61,899 nt of DNA, taken from CAYVUV01 sp964455095 (GTDB lineage: Bacteria > Desulfobacterota > Binatia > HRBIN30 > CADEER01). The notes beneath the pieces were generated by a model. The model ran no database searches. It was not told the DNA's origin and saw nothing but the letters and a program-made list of their open reading frames with translations. A program made the translations under genes and the position numbers. Shown piece by piece: positions 53,182 to 61,816 of the stretch; the first letter of the stretch is position 1, and each line of letters starts with the position of its first letter. The DNA lies in contig CAYVUV010000163.1 of assembly GCA_964455095.1 (NCBI GenBank), positions 1 through 61,899 on the forward strand, written 5' to 3'.

Positions 53182-54573
53182 TCAGAACTGGAAGTAGATG
53201 AACTCAGCGCGGGCGCGGTCGAGCAGTGAGATGATCGTGATCAGCGCCGCCGCGTCGCCGCATGCCCGCACGGCCCAGTGCGCGTCGGCCAGCGCGAACA
53301 GCCCGCGCCGGCGCTGCACGTACTCGACCAGCGCTACCGGCAGCGCCAGCACCGCCAGCGCGCGCAGCGTGAGCGTGTGGCCCGGGCCCCACGTCGGATT
53401 TCCGAGGGCGGTGAGCATGTTGACGATCATGGACCACGAACGGGCGCGGAACAGGAACCAGCCGGTGAAGACCACCAACATCGTCAGCGCCCACGCCAGC
53501 GGGGCGGGCAGTCGCCGGTCGCGCGGCACGACCGCGTCGTAGGCGCGGTGCACCCCCAGCGCCACGCCGTGCAGCAGGCCCCAAAAGAGGTAGTTCCAGG
53601 CCGCGCCGTGCCACAGGCCGCCGAGCGTCATCGTCAGCAGGAGGTTGATGTACGTGCGCACGCTCCCGTGCCGGTTGCCGCCGAGCGGGATGTAGAGGTA
53701 GTCGCGCAGCCACGTGCTCAGGCTGATGTGCCAGCGCTGCCAGAACTCCTGCACCGACTGCGACCAGTAGGGCTGGCGGAAATTCCACACCAGCTCGAAT
53801 CCCAGCAGCGCCGCGACGCCCTTGGCGATGTAACTGTAACCGCAGAAGTCGCCGAAGATCTGCAACCCGAACGCGAGCGTGCCGAGCACGACCGACCAGC
53901 CGTGGGCCTGGTCGATCCGGAACGCGGCGTCGGCGATCGGCCCGGCGCTGTCGGCCACGGCCATCTTGAGGAACAGGCCCCAGACGATCAGCCACAGCCC
54001 CTGACGGATGTCCGCGGCGCTGACGTGCCGCGCGCGCTTGAACTGCGGCAGGATGTGCGGCGCGCGCTCGATCGGTCCGGCGACGAGCTGCGGGAAAAAG
54101 GAGATGAAGGCGAAGTAGTCGAGCGGGTCGCGCTCGGCGCGCACCTGCCCGCGGTAGACATCGATGGTGTAGGCCATCGATTGGAACGTGTAGAAGGAAA
54201 TGCCGATGGGCAGCAGGACGTGCAGCTGCCCGAGACCGCCGGTCACGCCGAGGGCGTGCAGCAGATCGTTGAGAGTCGAGGCGAAGAAATCGAAGTACTT
54301 GAACGCGAACAGCGTGCCGAGGTTGACGCTGAGGCTCGTCGCCAGGGCGGCGCGGCGCCAGCGCGGGTGGTCCTCGATGGCTCGCGCGGACAGAAAGTCG
54401 ATGCCGCTGGTGAAGACCAGCAGACCCAGATAGCGCCAGTCCCACCAACCGTAGAAGAAGAAGCTCGCCGCGAGCAAGAGCGCGTTCTGCAGCCGCCGCC
54501 GGTGCGCCAACAGGTGATACAGCGTCAGGACGATGGGATAGAAGATGAGGAAGGCGAGGCTGGCGAAGCTCAT
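53182..54573 (-). CDS. AlgI-like MBOAT O-acyltransferase
   Basis: A 463-residue inner-membrane protein. LPIGISFYTFQSMAYTIDVYRG and FISFFPQLVAGPIERA are conserved AlgI/PatA motifs. His282 (QRWHISLSTWLRDYLYIPLGG) and catalytic His322 (GGLWHGAAWNYLFWG) are present. It moves acetyl groups across the membrane for O-acetylation of polysaccharides. No alginate genes are nearby, so the name AlgI should not be taken literally. It is 78 bp downstream of GT-C paralogue 5 and directly upstream of the SGNH partner. Confidence 0.93.
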   Translation of the reverse strand: MSFASLAFLIFYPIVLTLYHLLAHRRRLQNALLLAASFFFYGWWDWRYLGLLVFTSGIDFLSARAIEDHPRWRRAALATSLSVNLGTLFAFKYFDFFASTLNDLLHALGVTGGLGQLHVLLPIGISFYTFQSMAYTIDVYRGQVRAERDPLDYFAFISFFPQLVAGPIERAPHILPQFKRARHVSAADIRQGLWLIVWGLFLKMAVADSAGPIADAAFRIDQAHGWSVVLGTLAFGLQIFGDFCGYSYIAKGVAALLGFELVWNFRQPYWSQSVQEFWQRWHISLSTWLRDYLYIPLGGNRHGSVRTYINLLLTMTLGGLWHGAAWNYLFWGLLHGVALGVHRAYDAVVPRDRRLPAPLAWALTMLVVFTGWFLFRARSWSMIVNMLTALGNPTWGPGHTLTLRALAVLALPVALVEYVQRRRGLFALADAHWAVRACGDAAALITIISLLDRARAEFIYFQF

Positions 54574-54651
54574 GCGCTGGCCTCGTTCGTCAGCTGGCGG
54601 CCACCGTTGCCCGGAACCCGAATCGGAACCCCCTTCCAGGCGCGGTCGCGT

Positions 54652-56190
54652 CTACGGCGTCTCCGGCCGCCGCTTCCATAGCCCGCACGTGTTGTCGCCC
54701 CAGTCGTAGCAGTCGTAGTGCTGGGCGACATAGCGCAAGATCGGGTCGGTGTCGCGCTTGACGAACAATTCCATGGCGATGACGTACGGCAGCTTTTTCG
54801 CCTCGAGGATGTCGAGGACCTCCTGCACCTGGTCCGGTGTGTTGTAGCCCGGCATGACGAACACGTGCGGCGTCGGGTTGTCGCTGTCCGTGGTGAGGTA
54901 GAGCGAGGTGTACATGGGATAGACGAACAACTCGCGCGTCGGCGTGGTGTCCATCAGCGCGCGCACGGTCTCGACCAGCTTGATCTCGCGCTCACTGGAG
55001 AAGGCGACCGGGCCGAACGGCGTGTCGTGCACGAACGGAAAGCTGCGGTGCATGCGCTCGAGGTTGCGCGCCAGCGGCACTGCCAACGCGACCAGCAACC
55101 CCAGGCCAACCGCGGCGCCGAGACCTGCCTCGGCGCCGAGCCGGCGGCCCACGACCCGCACGGCCGCGTCGATCTCCTCGGCCCAGAACACCAGAAAGAG
55201 CGCGCCGATGAAGGCGATGTGGATGAAGTCGGGCAGGTACGCGATCGCCAGCGCGGCGCCACCGCACATGGTGAGCAATCCCAACAGGGCGTCGAACCGC
55301 GCGCGGTCGGCGCGGCGGGTCCACAGCCAGGCCGCGCGCGCGGCGCCGGTCACGGCGACCAGTGGCAGGTACTTGAGCAGCAGCGGGTAGGTGGAGTCCG
55401 CCATGCTCGCCGTCAGGGGCAACATCTGGCCCCAGCGGGCACTGTTGACCTTCCGGTAGCCAGTCAGCGGATGGATGATGAACTGAAAGTAGAGCGCCCC
55501 CCAGTCGATCGTCGCCAGCAAGTAGGCGACGACGGGGAGCACGACGACGGCGATGCCGAGGCTGAAGCACACCAGGCGCGCGAACAGGTCGCGCCATTCC
55601 CGGGTGTCGCCGTAACGCCGACCGAGCCCATGGTCGAGGGCGAACAGCGCGGCCACCGCGACGGCGAACACGGCGCCTTGCTGGTGCATGACGATCGTGA
55701 GTCCGCCGACGGCGAGTCCGGGTCGCAGCGCCCAGCGCGGTGCGGTGGCCGTGCGGCGGCCGGCGGCGAGGTAGAGCAGCAGCGCCATGAAGAGGGCCGC
55801 AATCCAATGCGCGCTGGAGTACGGCCACGCGGCGTGGCACAGCGCCAGGTACGCCGCCGCCGGCGCGCAGGCGATCCAACGCGGCACACCGAGCCGCCGG
55901 CCGGTGGCGAACAGGATGGCGGCAATGCCGGCATGGACGACGGCCATGACGAGGCGCGCGGTGCGGATGCTGGTGCCGAACAGCCAGAACATCGCCGCCA
56001 TGAACCAGTGCGAGGCGGGTGCGTGCAATTGGAAGAGGTCGCGGTACATGACCTCGCCCTCGCGTATGCGCTTGGCTTCGATCAGGAAGTACGACTCGTC
56101 GGCGATGCCAAGGTTGTATGGCTGTGCGACCACGTAGAGCAGCGCGGCGGCGAACACGACGAAGGTCGCAGCGGCATCCGGGCGCGCCAT
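54652..56190 (-). CDS. GT-C-type membrane glycosyltransferase, paralogue 5 of 5
   Basis: A 512-residue paralogue lying 13 kb from the cluster of three. It keeps IADESYFLIEAKRIREGEV and AYLPDFIHIAFI, but SPHW is SSAHW, QQKG is HQQG, and NPTPY is NPTPH, making it the most divergent of the five. It is followed by the MBOAT and SGNH genes on the same strand, so its product could be the sugar that is acylated. The ATG at 56190 matches the N-terminus of siblings; an upstream GTG at 56199 is possible. Confidence 0.76.
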   Translation of the reverse strand: MARPDAAATFVVFAAALLYVVAQPYNLGIADESYFLIEAKRIREGEVMYRDLFQLHAPASHWFMAAMFWLFGTSIRTARLVMAVVHAGIAAILFATGRRLGVPRWIACAPAAAYLALCHAAWPYSSAHWIAALFMALLLYLAAGRRTATAPRWALRPGLAVGGLTIVMHQQGAVFAVAVAALFALDHGLGRRYGDTREWRDLFARLVCFSLGIAVVVLPVVAYLLATIDWGALYFQFIIHPLTGYRKVNSARWGQMLPLTASMADSTYPLLLKYLPLVAVTGAARAAWLWTRRADRARFDALLGLLTMCGGAALAIAYLPDFIHIAFIGALFLVFWAEEIDAAVRVVGRRLGAEAGLGAAVGLGLLVALAVPLARNLERMHRSFPFVHDTPFGPVAFSSEREIKLVETVRALMDTTPTRELFVYPMYTSLYLTTDSDNPTPHVFVMPGYNTPDQVQEVLDILEAKKLPYVIAMELFVKRDTDPILRYVAQHYDCYDWGDNTCGLWKRRPETP

Positions 56191-56305
56191 GCGCCCCACC
56201 GCCCTGCTGGGTTCGAGCACGGCGGCACCGTAGCAACCGCATCGCCGGACTGCCAACGGCGGCCGGGCGCGGAGTGGGCCGTCGCACGAGTCGGCAAACA
56301 CGCGC

Positions 56306-56342
56306 TTGACTCCCAAATGGGATTGCTGGATGGAAGAGTCAA
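56306..56342. promoter_or_regulatory. Inverted repeat in the divergent gap before the methyltransferase cluster
   Basis: TTGACTC at 56306-56312 and GAGTCAA at 56336-56342 form a perfect 7-bp inverted repeat 23 bp apart in the 249-bp divergent gap between GT-C paralogue 5 and the methyltransferase operon. The TTGACT on the plus strand could also serve as a -35 box, but no good -10 follows at 16-18 bp. An operator or promoter element is possible; low certainty. Confidence 0.3.
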
Positions 56343-56439
56343 TCCAAACAACCTGCGCACGAATTCTGGAATCGACTGCGAGGAGCAGCCAAACGCGCTG
56401 TTGGGGGCGATAGGTCGGCCAACAGCGCGCGGACCGGCG

Positions 56440-57096
56440 ATGGGAACGTCCACCAAGCCAACACAATCATACTCCCCGGCCCTTGGGTTGGACTGGTTGC
56501 TGCCCCTGTACGACCCGGTGGTGCGCGCCATCGTGCCGGAAGAAGAGCTCAAGCGCGACCTCGTCCGCCTGGCCGCGATCGGCGGCGGTCACCGCGTCCT
56601 CGACGTCGGCTGCGGCACCGCCACCCTGACGCTCTTCATCAAGGAGATGCACCCCGAGGCGGAGGTGGTCGGGCTCGACCCCGACGTCAAGGCGCTCGAG
56701 AAGGCGCGCCAGAAGGCGGCGGCCGGGAATCTGCCGATCCGTTTCGACGTCGGCTTCGCCACCGCGTTGCCATACGAAGAGGCGTCGATGGACCGGGTGC
56801 TCTCGGCCCTCGTGTTCCATCACCTCTCGCACGAGCAGAAAGCCGCGACGCTGCGCGAGATCCGGCGCGTTTTGAAACCGAACGGGTCGTTCTATCTGCT
56901 CGACTTCGGCAAACCGAAAGGTCGATTGGGAGCGCTGCTGGCGCCGTTTCTGCACCCCGGCCGCAACGCGCGCGACAACATCAAGGGGCGCCTGCCGGAG
57001 CTCATGCGCGAGGCGGGATTCAGCGATGTCCGCGAGGCCGCCCAGCGCACGACGGCGGTGGGCAGTATCTCCCACTGGAGCGGCCGCAAAGCCTGA
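56440..57096 (+). CDS. UbiE-like SAM-dependent methyltransferase
   Basis: A 218-residue methyltransferase. VLDVGCGTAT (53-62), VVGLDPDVKALEKAR, VLSALVFHHLSHEQKAATL and EIRRVLKPNGSFYLLDFG form a clear Methyltransf_25/UbiE-like pattern. The tail (DVREAAQRTTAVGSI) has the family's usual end. It is first in a run of five plus-strand genes with 8-54 bp gaps. It might act on a quinone or small lipid rather than a sugar, as this subgroup often does. ATG 56440. Confidence 0.87.
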   Translation: MGTSTKPTQSYSPALGLDWLLPLYDPVVRAIVPEEELKRDLVRLAAIGGGHRVLDVGCGTATLTLFIKEMHPEAEVVGLDPDVKALEKARQKAAAGNLPIRFDVGFATALPYEEASMDRVLSALVFHHLSHEQKAATLREIRRVLKPNGSFYLLDFGKPKGRLGALLAPFLHPGRNARDNIKGRLPELMREAGFSDVREAAQRTTAVGSISHWSGRKA

Positions 57097-57123
57097 CGCG
57101 CCCGGCGCTCTCCCGGTCAGTGC

Positions 57124-57966
57124 ATGCCCCCCGCACCCTCTCACCCCACCGATCGCGCCGCTGCGTCCGGCACCGAGCGACTCGCCTCGGAGCGCAGTTT
57201 CCACGACGATTGGGCCCGGACTATCGATCCGGAGACCGTCGTGCCAGGGCAGAACTTCGAGCCCGAGACCGCGATCGAGAACCACTACGTGCTGGCGCGC
57301 TTGAACGACCTGCGCGGCAAGCGGATTCTCGACATCGGCTGTGGCGCGGGTGAGGCGGCGGTCTATTTCGCCCAGCACGGCGCGGCGGTGACGGCGATGG
57401 ACCTTTCCGGTGCCTTCCTGAACGTGGTGCGCCACGTGGCGCGCAAGCATGAGGCGCCGGTGACCCTGGCGGTCGGGGCGGGGGAGCGCTTGCCGTTTGG
57501 CGACGACTCCTTCGACGTCGTCTACGGCCACGGCGTCTTGCACCACCTGGAATTGCGCGAGGCGATGCACGAGGTGCGGCGCGTGCTGCGCCCGGGTGGC
57601 CAGGCGTTCTTCATCGAGCCGCTCGGCTACAACCCGCTGATCGACATCTACCGGTGGATGGCCGGCAACATGCGCACGCCGAGCGAGCAGCCGCTGCGTT
57701 TTGCCGACATCGATCAGCTGCGGGCGATCTTCACCCGCGTCGATCACCGGGAATTCTGGCTCACCACGCAGCTCGTCTTCGTCTGGTTCCTGGTCGGCAT
57801 GGGCGTCCACCCCGCGCGCGAGCGCTACTGGAAAAAAGTGCTCTACGACGTCGACCGCATTGGCTGGCTCTTTCGGCCGCTGTTCCGCCTCGAGCAGCGG
57901 ATTCTGCGGACGTGGCCGTGGGTCGGGCGGTATTGCTGGAACAGCGTCATCTGCCTGGAGAAGTAG
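57124..57966 (+). CDS. SAM-dependent methyltransferase
   Basis: A 280-residue methyltransferase with ILDIGCGAG (68-76), AVTAMDLSGAFL, FDVVYGHGVLHHL and EVRRVLRPGGQAFFIEPLGYNP. The GYNPLIDIYRW region and a basic, hydrophobic C-terminus (FVWFLVGMG, then FRPLFRLEQRIL) suggest membrane association. It begins 27 bp after the UbiE-like gene and ends 8 bp before the next. Probably acts on a lipid-linked sugar; inferred from neighbours only. Confidence 0.85.
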   Translation: MPPAPSHPTDRAAASGTERLASERSFHDDWARTIDPETVVPGQNFEPETAIENHYVLARLNDLRGKRILDIGCGAGEAAVYFAQHGAAVTAMDLSGAFLNVVRHVARKHEAPVTLAVGAGERLPFGDDSFDVVYGHGVLHHLELREAMHEVRRVLRPGGQAFFIEPLGYNPLIDIYRWMAGNMRTPSEQPLRFADIDQLRAIFTRVDHREFWLTTQLVFVWFLVGMGVHPARERYWKKVLYDVDRIGWLFRPLFRLEQRILRTWPWVGRYCWNSVICLEK

Positions 57967-57974
57967 GTTCGCCG

Positions 57975-58703
57975 TTGTCCGGTTTCACCGAGCAGCAGAG
58001 GGCCAGCGCGTATCCCCCCGGCATCGACGCGCACTTCTGGTTGGTAGGTCGCAGTCGAATTCTCTGTGACACGATGCGCCGCACGGGCGCGGCCTCTCCC
58101 GTACTCGACCTCGGCTGCGGCACCGGTATCACGGTGCGCCACCTGCGCGCGCGCGGTTTCGAATGCTACGGCGTCGACCTCGCCGTCTATGAGCCCACGA
58201 GCCCCGAGCTCGCCGGCGTCCTTTCCTATGGGCAGGATGCCCTCGGGTTGCCGCTCGCGTGGCGCAGCCAGTTCCGCACGCTGCTGTTGCTCGACGTCCT
58301 CGAGCACATCCTCGATCCCGTCGACTTCGTGCGCCGCTGCGTGGCGGCGTATCCGAACCTGGCGCACCTCGTGATCACGCTGCCCGCGCGCCAGGAGCTG
58401 TGGAGCAACTACGACGAGTTCTACGATCACCACCGGCGCTACGACCGCCAGTCGGCCGTGGCGCTGTGCCGCGCCGCCGGCACCGAGGTGATCGAAAGCG
58501 CCTACTTCTTTCACGCGCTCTACGCCACCATGGCCCTGCAACGCCTGCTGTCGATCGAGCGCTCGGTGGAGCTCAGCCCGATCCGCCATCGGCGCCTGCA
58601 CGCCGTGCTAGCCGCCTGTTTCCACCTCGAAGCACAGTGGCTGCCGGGCGCCTGGCTCGGTTCCTCGCTGCTGGTCGCCGCGCGGGTGCGCCACGCCGGT
58701 TGA
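57975..58703 (+). CDS. SAM-dependent methyltransferase (TTG start)
   Basis: A 242-residue methyltransferase with VLDLGCGTG (43-51), LLLLDVLEHI and NYDEFYDHHRRYDRQSAVAL, the last a feature shared with the protein at 30026-30784. No ATG or GTG fits between the previous stop (57966) and motif I except the internal ATG at residue 34, so TTG 57975 is chosen. It precedes RmlC by 54 bp. The function within the glycan pathway is unknown. Confidence 0.8.
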   Translation: MSGFTEQQRASAYPPGIDAHFWLVGRSRILCDTMRRTGAASPVLDLGCGTGITVRHLRARGFECYGVDLAVYEPTSPELAGVLSYGQDALGLPLAWRSQFRTLLLLDVLEHILDPVDFVRRCVAAYPNLAHLVITLPARQELWSNYDEFYDHHRRYDRQSAVALCRAAGTEVIESAYFFHALYATMALQRLLSIERSVELSPIRHRRLHAVLAACFHLEAQWLPGAWLGSSLLVAARVRHAG

Positions 58704-58757
58704 CCGCTCGCCGGGGTTGGGGAATAAGAGCGGCCATCCCAACAGCGTGAGGCCCCT

Positions 58758-59318
58758 ATGTTGCTCGACCCGAGTCGTCTGCCCGGTATCAAGGTCGTTA
58801 CGGCGAAGCACTTTGCCGACGAGCGCGGCTTCTTGCTGCAGTCGTGGGTGGGCGACGATCTGGCGGCGGCCGGTATCCCGTCCGATTTCAAGCAGGCCAT
58901 TCAGACCTACTCCAAACGCGGTGTGCTGCGCGGCTTGCATTTCCAATGGGCGCCGCCGATGGGCAAATACGTGCGCTGCATCCGCGGCGCGATCATCGAC
59001 GTCGTCGTCGACGTGCGCCACGGCTCGCCGACGCTCGGCGACCACGCGGCGGTCGAGCTCACCGATCGCAACCACCAGGTCATCTGGGTGCCGCCCGGCT
59101 TCGCGCATGGCACGTTCGCGCTCGAAGAGGACACCATCGTGCTCTACGAGTGCACCGGCGCGCACGGGACGGGCGAGGGCGGCATTCGCTGGGACGATCC
59201 GAAGCTCGGCATCGCCTGGCCCGACCTGCCGAAGATCGTGTCGGAGAAGGACCAGAAGGCGCCGACCCTCGCCGAGTGGCTGGCCGACCCGCGCTCCAAG
59301 CACTTCGCCTTTGCCTGA
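58758..59318 (+). CDS. rfbC: dTDP-4-dehydrorhamnose 3,5-epimerase
   Basis: A 186-residue cupin-fold epimerase. VLRGLHFQ with His61 (catalytic base position), KYVRCIRGAIIDVVVDVR, VPPGFAHGT and a shortened C-terminal WDDPKLGIAWP match RmlC/RfbC. It would convert dTDP-4-keto-6-deoxyglucose to the L-configured keto sugar. No rfbA, rfbB or rfbD lies in the window, so the substrate must be made by genes elsewhere, or the enzyme feeds another deoxysugar. Methyltransferases flank it on both sides, suggesting a methylated deoxyhexose. Confidence 0.9.
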   Translation: MLLDPSRLPGIKVVTAKHFADERGFLLQSWVGDDLAAAGIPSDFKQAIQTYSKRGVLRGLHFQWAPPMGKYVRCIRGAIIDVVVDVRHGSPTLGDHAAVELTDRNHQVIWVPPGFAHGTFALEEDTIVLYECTGAHGTGEGGIRWDDPKLGIAWPDLPKIVSEKDQKAPTLAEWLADPRSKHFAFA

Positions 59319-59345
59319 GCGTTGCCGAAGGCGGATGGCCTTCGC

Positions 59346-60635
59346 ATGACCACCGACCGCCACGCGCCGCGGGCTGTCGAGCAGCACACCCAGGACTGGG
59401 TGCGCGACCGCTTCGTCGAGGGCATCGCCAAGGGCAACGATCCCGACGGCGCGGTGTACGGCGCCGACGGGCAGCCGCGCCGCATGTCGCGCTACCAGTT
59501 TCAGGCGCTGCAGCGGAAGCTGAAGATCTTCCGCTGGCTCGAGCGGCTGCAGTTCGCGAGCTTCATCGATATCGGCTCGGGCTTCGACTACTACCCGTTC
59601 CTGGTCAACGCGCGCTACGGCGTGCCGGCCTACTACTCCGACCTCAACCACCAGCTCAACATGCCGTTCGACGGCCCGCGCACCGGCAAGATCGATCACG
59701 CCGTGACGCTCAACCTGGCCAGCTTGCCGTTCGCCGACGGCGCCTTCGACGTCGTCGTGGCGTCCGAGGTGCTCGAGCACCTGGTCCGCCCGGTGGAAGC
59801 GATCGCCGAGCTGCTGCGCATCACCCGCGTCGGGCTGATCATGACCAGCCTCGAGGCGCTGTCGCGCAACCGCTGGGAACAGCTGCGCGCCCACTACCGC
59901 GTCGACGTGCGGGTGCCGCACGTCGAGCGCAACTTCTTCGTGATGGGCGAGCTGGAGACGCTTTTCGGCGACGGCTTTCACCACGAGAACCTGCTCTACG
60001 CGCCCGATCTGCCCGCCAACCCGTTCGCCTCCGAGGCCGAGCAGGACGCCGCCTACGCGGCGCTACGCGATCGCACCGCGCTGGCCGAGGCGCTCTGTCG
60101 CGCGGTGGCGGTAGCCGACCACGGGCCCGGCGCGATGGGCATCCTGCTGCTCAAGACGCAGCCCGGCGTGCGCGTCGCCGCGGCGGAGCCGGGAGCGGAC
60201 CGCCGTCTGGCCGACTGGCTGATCGCGCAGAGCGTCAGCCTCGAGCAGTCGGGCTACATCCAGAGCGAGAAGTTCTGGAGCGGCATCGGCGAATTTCCCG
60301 AGCGCAACGATCCGATTGCCGACTCGCTGCTGGCCCTGGTGCGTTGCCCCGACTGCCGCTCGGTTCTGGAGCGCGACGGACAGCGGGTGCGCTGCGCTCG
60401 CTGCGCCACGGCATTCAAGGTCGAATATGGCGTGCCGGTGCTCTATCCGCTGCGCGATCACACCGGCGAAGCGTTGACCGTCGAGAGTCTCGAGCGGTTG
60501 TGCGCGGGCGATGCACAGCGGCGGCGCGCTCTGCAGCAGTTGATGCGGCGCCTGCGCCGCAATGAACGTCCGCCAACCTGGCTGCGCCAGCAGCTTTGGC
60601 GCCTCGACGACGCGCTGCGGCTGATCGGGCCTTGA
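59346..60635 (+). CDS. SAM methyltransferase with C-terminal Trm112-like zinc ribbon
   Basis: A 429-residue protein. A divergent methyltransferase domain (residues 45-250) has FIDIGSGFDYYP and FDVVVASEVLEHL. After a linker, a small zinc ribbon follows: Cys334, Cys337, Cys350, Cys353 in CPDC and CARC, followed by YGVPVLYP as in Trm112/YcaR domains. A C-terminal helix pair ends RRLRRNERPP, matched by the fragment at 3-101. An ATG at 59346 is preferred over TTG 59322. The zinc ribbon usually stabilises a methyltransferase; here it is fused. It is the last gene of the operon. Confidence 0.8.
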   Translation: MTTDRHAPRAVEQHTQDWVRDRFVEGIAKGNDPDGAVYGADGQPRRMSRYQFQALQRKLKIFRWLERLQFASFIDIGSGFDYYPFLVNARYGVPAYYSDLNHQLNMPFDGPRTGKIDHAVTLNLASLPFADGAFDVVVASEVLEHLVRPVEAIAELLRITRVGLIMTSLEALSRNRWEQLRAHYRVDVRVPHVERNFFVMGELETLFGDGFHHENLLYAPDLPANPFASEAEQDAAYAALRDRTALAEALCRAVAVADHGPGAMGILLLKTQPGVRVAAAEPGADRRLADWLIAQSVSLEQSGYIQSEKFWSGIGEFPERNDPIADSLLALVRCPDCRSVLERDGQRVRCARCATAFKVEYGVPVLYPLRDHTGEALTVESLERLCAGDAQRRRALQQLMRRLRRNERPPTWLRQQLWRLDDALRLIGP

Positions 60636-60663
60636 GGCAGTGGAGCGCTCCGCGGGCGTCTCT

Positions 60664-60774
60664 TTACCCCCCATCCAAACCTTCCCCCGCAAGGGGGGAA
60701 GGCTTCCGGAATCCGACCTCCGCCTCCGGCCTCCTCCCCCTCGACGGGGGAGGATTGAGGTGGGGGTGATTCAA
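60664..60774. repeat. Palindromic elements B and A in swapped order
   Basis: Element B (60664-60711) starts TTACCCCCCATCC and carries the CCTTCCCCC/GGGGGAAGG hairpin; element A (60731-60774) has the CCTCCCCC/GGGGGAGG hairpin and ends GTGATTCAA. Both match the copies at 4991-5152 almost base for base in their cores, but their order is reversed so that the tails point outward. They fill the gap between convergent genes ending at 60635 and 60790. Confidence 0.8.
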
Positions 60775-60789
60775 TGTGGCTTCGACCGC

Positions 60790-61704
60790 TTATCCCGGCC
60801 CCGTCACACCGCGCCGATAGTCCCGCACGCCGCGCAGCACCGCGCCCAGGCGCGCCGACAGCGTGCCCGCACCGGGTCGCGCCGCGTATGCGGCGTTGAG
60901 AACCGCGACGCTGACCGCGCGCAGACGGCGTTGCCAGGCCGAGCCCGTGCCGTGGCGATCGATCAGGCGCAGGTGGTTGCGCGTGGCGTAGTAGAGGCTG
61001 TCGACCGACTGGCGGCCGCCGGTCGCCGCGGCGCGGGCGTGGTGCACGCGCGCGCGCGGCGCCGCGGCGACGCGCAAGCCGGCGGCGCGTGCGCGCAAGC
61101 ACAGGTCGGCGTCTTCGAGGTAGGCGAAATAGCTCTCGTCGAAGCCGCCCAACTGCTCGCACGCCGCGCGGCTGACCAGCATCGCGCAGCCCGTCACGGC
61201 AGCGACCTCGCGCAGGCCCTCGTATTGGCCGCGATCCTCTTCGTCGTGTCCCAGCAGGAGAATGCGTCCGCTGCCCAGATCGACCGATAGCGCGATGGAA
61301 TCGAGCCGCCGCGGTTGCGCGGCGCGCACGATCTTGGCGCCCGCGATGGCCGCCCCCTGCGCACCCGCCACCAGCTCGCGCAGCGCCTCCGGCTCGGGTT
61401 GCGCGTCGTTGTTGAGGAACCAGACGCAATCGGCGCCGGCGTCGAGCGCGGCGCGCATGCCGAGGTTGGATCCGCCGGCGAAGCCGAGATTGGTTGCCGA
61501 GCGCACATAGCGTGCGCCGGGCACCAGCTGCGCGACCTCCTCGGCCGAGAAGTCGGCGCAGCCGTTGTCGATCAGCACCAGGAACCAACGCCCGTAGGCC
61601 AGCTGCGCCAACGCCGCGAGGCAGTCGAGCGTTTCCTCGCGCCGCCGCCAGTTGAGCACCACGACGCCGACCAGCGGCTCCGCCGCACGGTGGTCGTCCG
61701 TCAT
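60790..61704 (-). CDS. GT2-family (rhamnosyltransferase-like) glycosyltransferase
   Basis: A 304-residue GT2. VGVVVLNWRRREETLDCLAAL, IDNGCADFS, NLGFAGGSNLGMR and the metal region FLNNDAQPEPEAL match rhamnosyl/galactofuranosyl-type GT2 enzymes. GFDESYFAYLEDADLCLRARAAG is the conserved acceptor motif. The C-terminal third is basic with no membrane helix. It converges on the RmlC/methyltransferase operon, and rhamnose use would fit, but this is inference. ATG 61704. Confidence 0.87.
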   Translation of the reverse strand: MTDDHRAAEPLVGVVVLNWRRREETLDCLAALAQLAYGRWFLVLIDNGCADFSAEEVAQLVPGARYVRSATNLGFAGGSNLGMRAALDAGADCVWFLNNDAQPEPEALRELVAGAQGAAIAGAKIVRAAQPRRLDSIALSVDLGSGRILLLGHDEEDRGQYEGLREVAAVTGCAMLVSRAACEQLGGFDESYFAYLEDADLCLRARAAGLRVAAAPRARVHHARAAATGGRQSVDSLYYATRNHLRLIDRHGTGSAWQRRLRAVSVAVLNAAYAARPGAGTLSARLGAVLRGVRDYRRGVTGPG

Positions 61705-61745
61705 CGCGAGAGACCGCCGATATGCCGTGTGTGCGGGGCCCGGTT

Positions 61746-61778
61746 CCCTCTCCCGGATGGGAGAGGGCTAGGGTGAGG
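61746..61778. repeat. Single palindromic element, window edge
   Basis: CCCTCTCCC-GGAT-GGGAGAGGG then CTAGGGTGAGG, the same subtype as 20681-20788. It lies upstream of the GT2 gene; its partner, if any, is beyond the window. Confidence 0.65.
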
Positions 61779-61816
61779 CGGCTTTGCACACAACGTCACC
61801 GTTGAACGGCGCTCTG

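Noticed and set aside
52155..54573. Alginate acetylation genes algI/algJ
   Set aside because: MBOAT and SGNH partners occur in many surface-glycan systems, and no other alginate gene is in the window.
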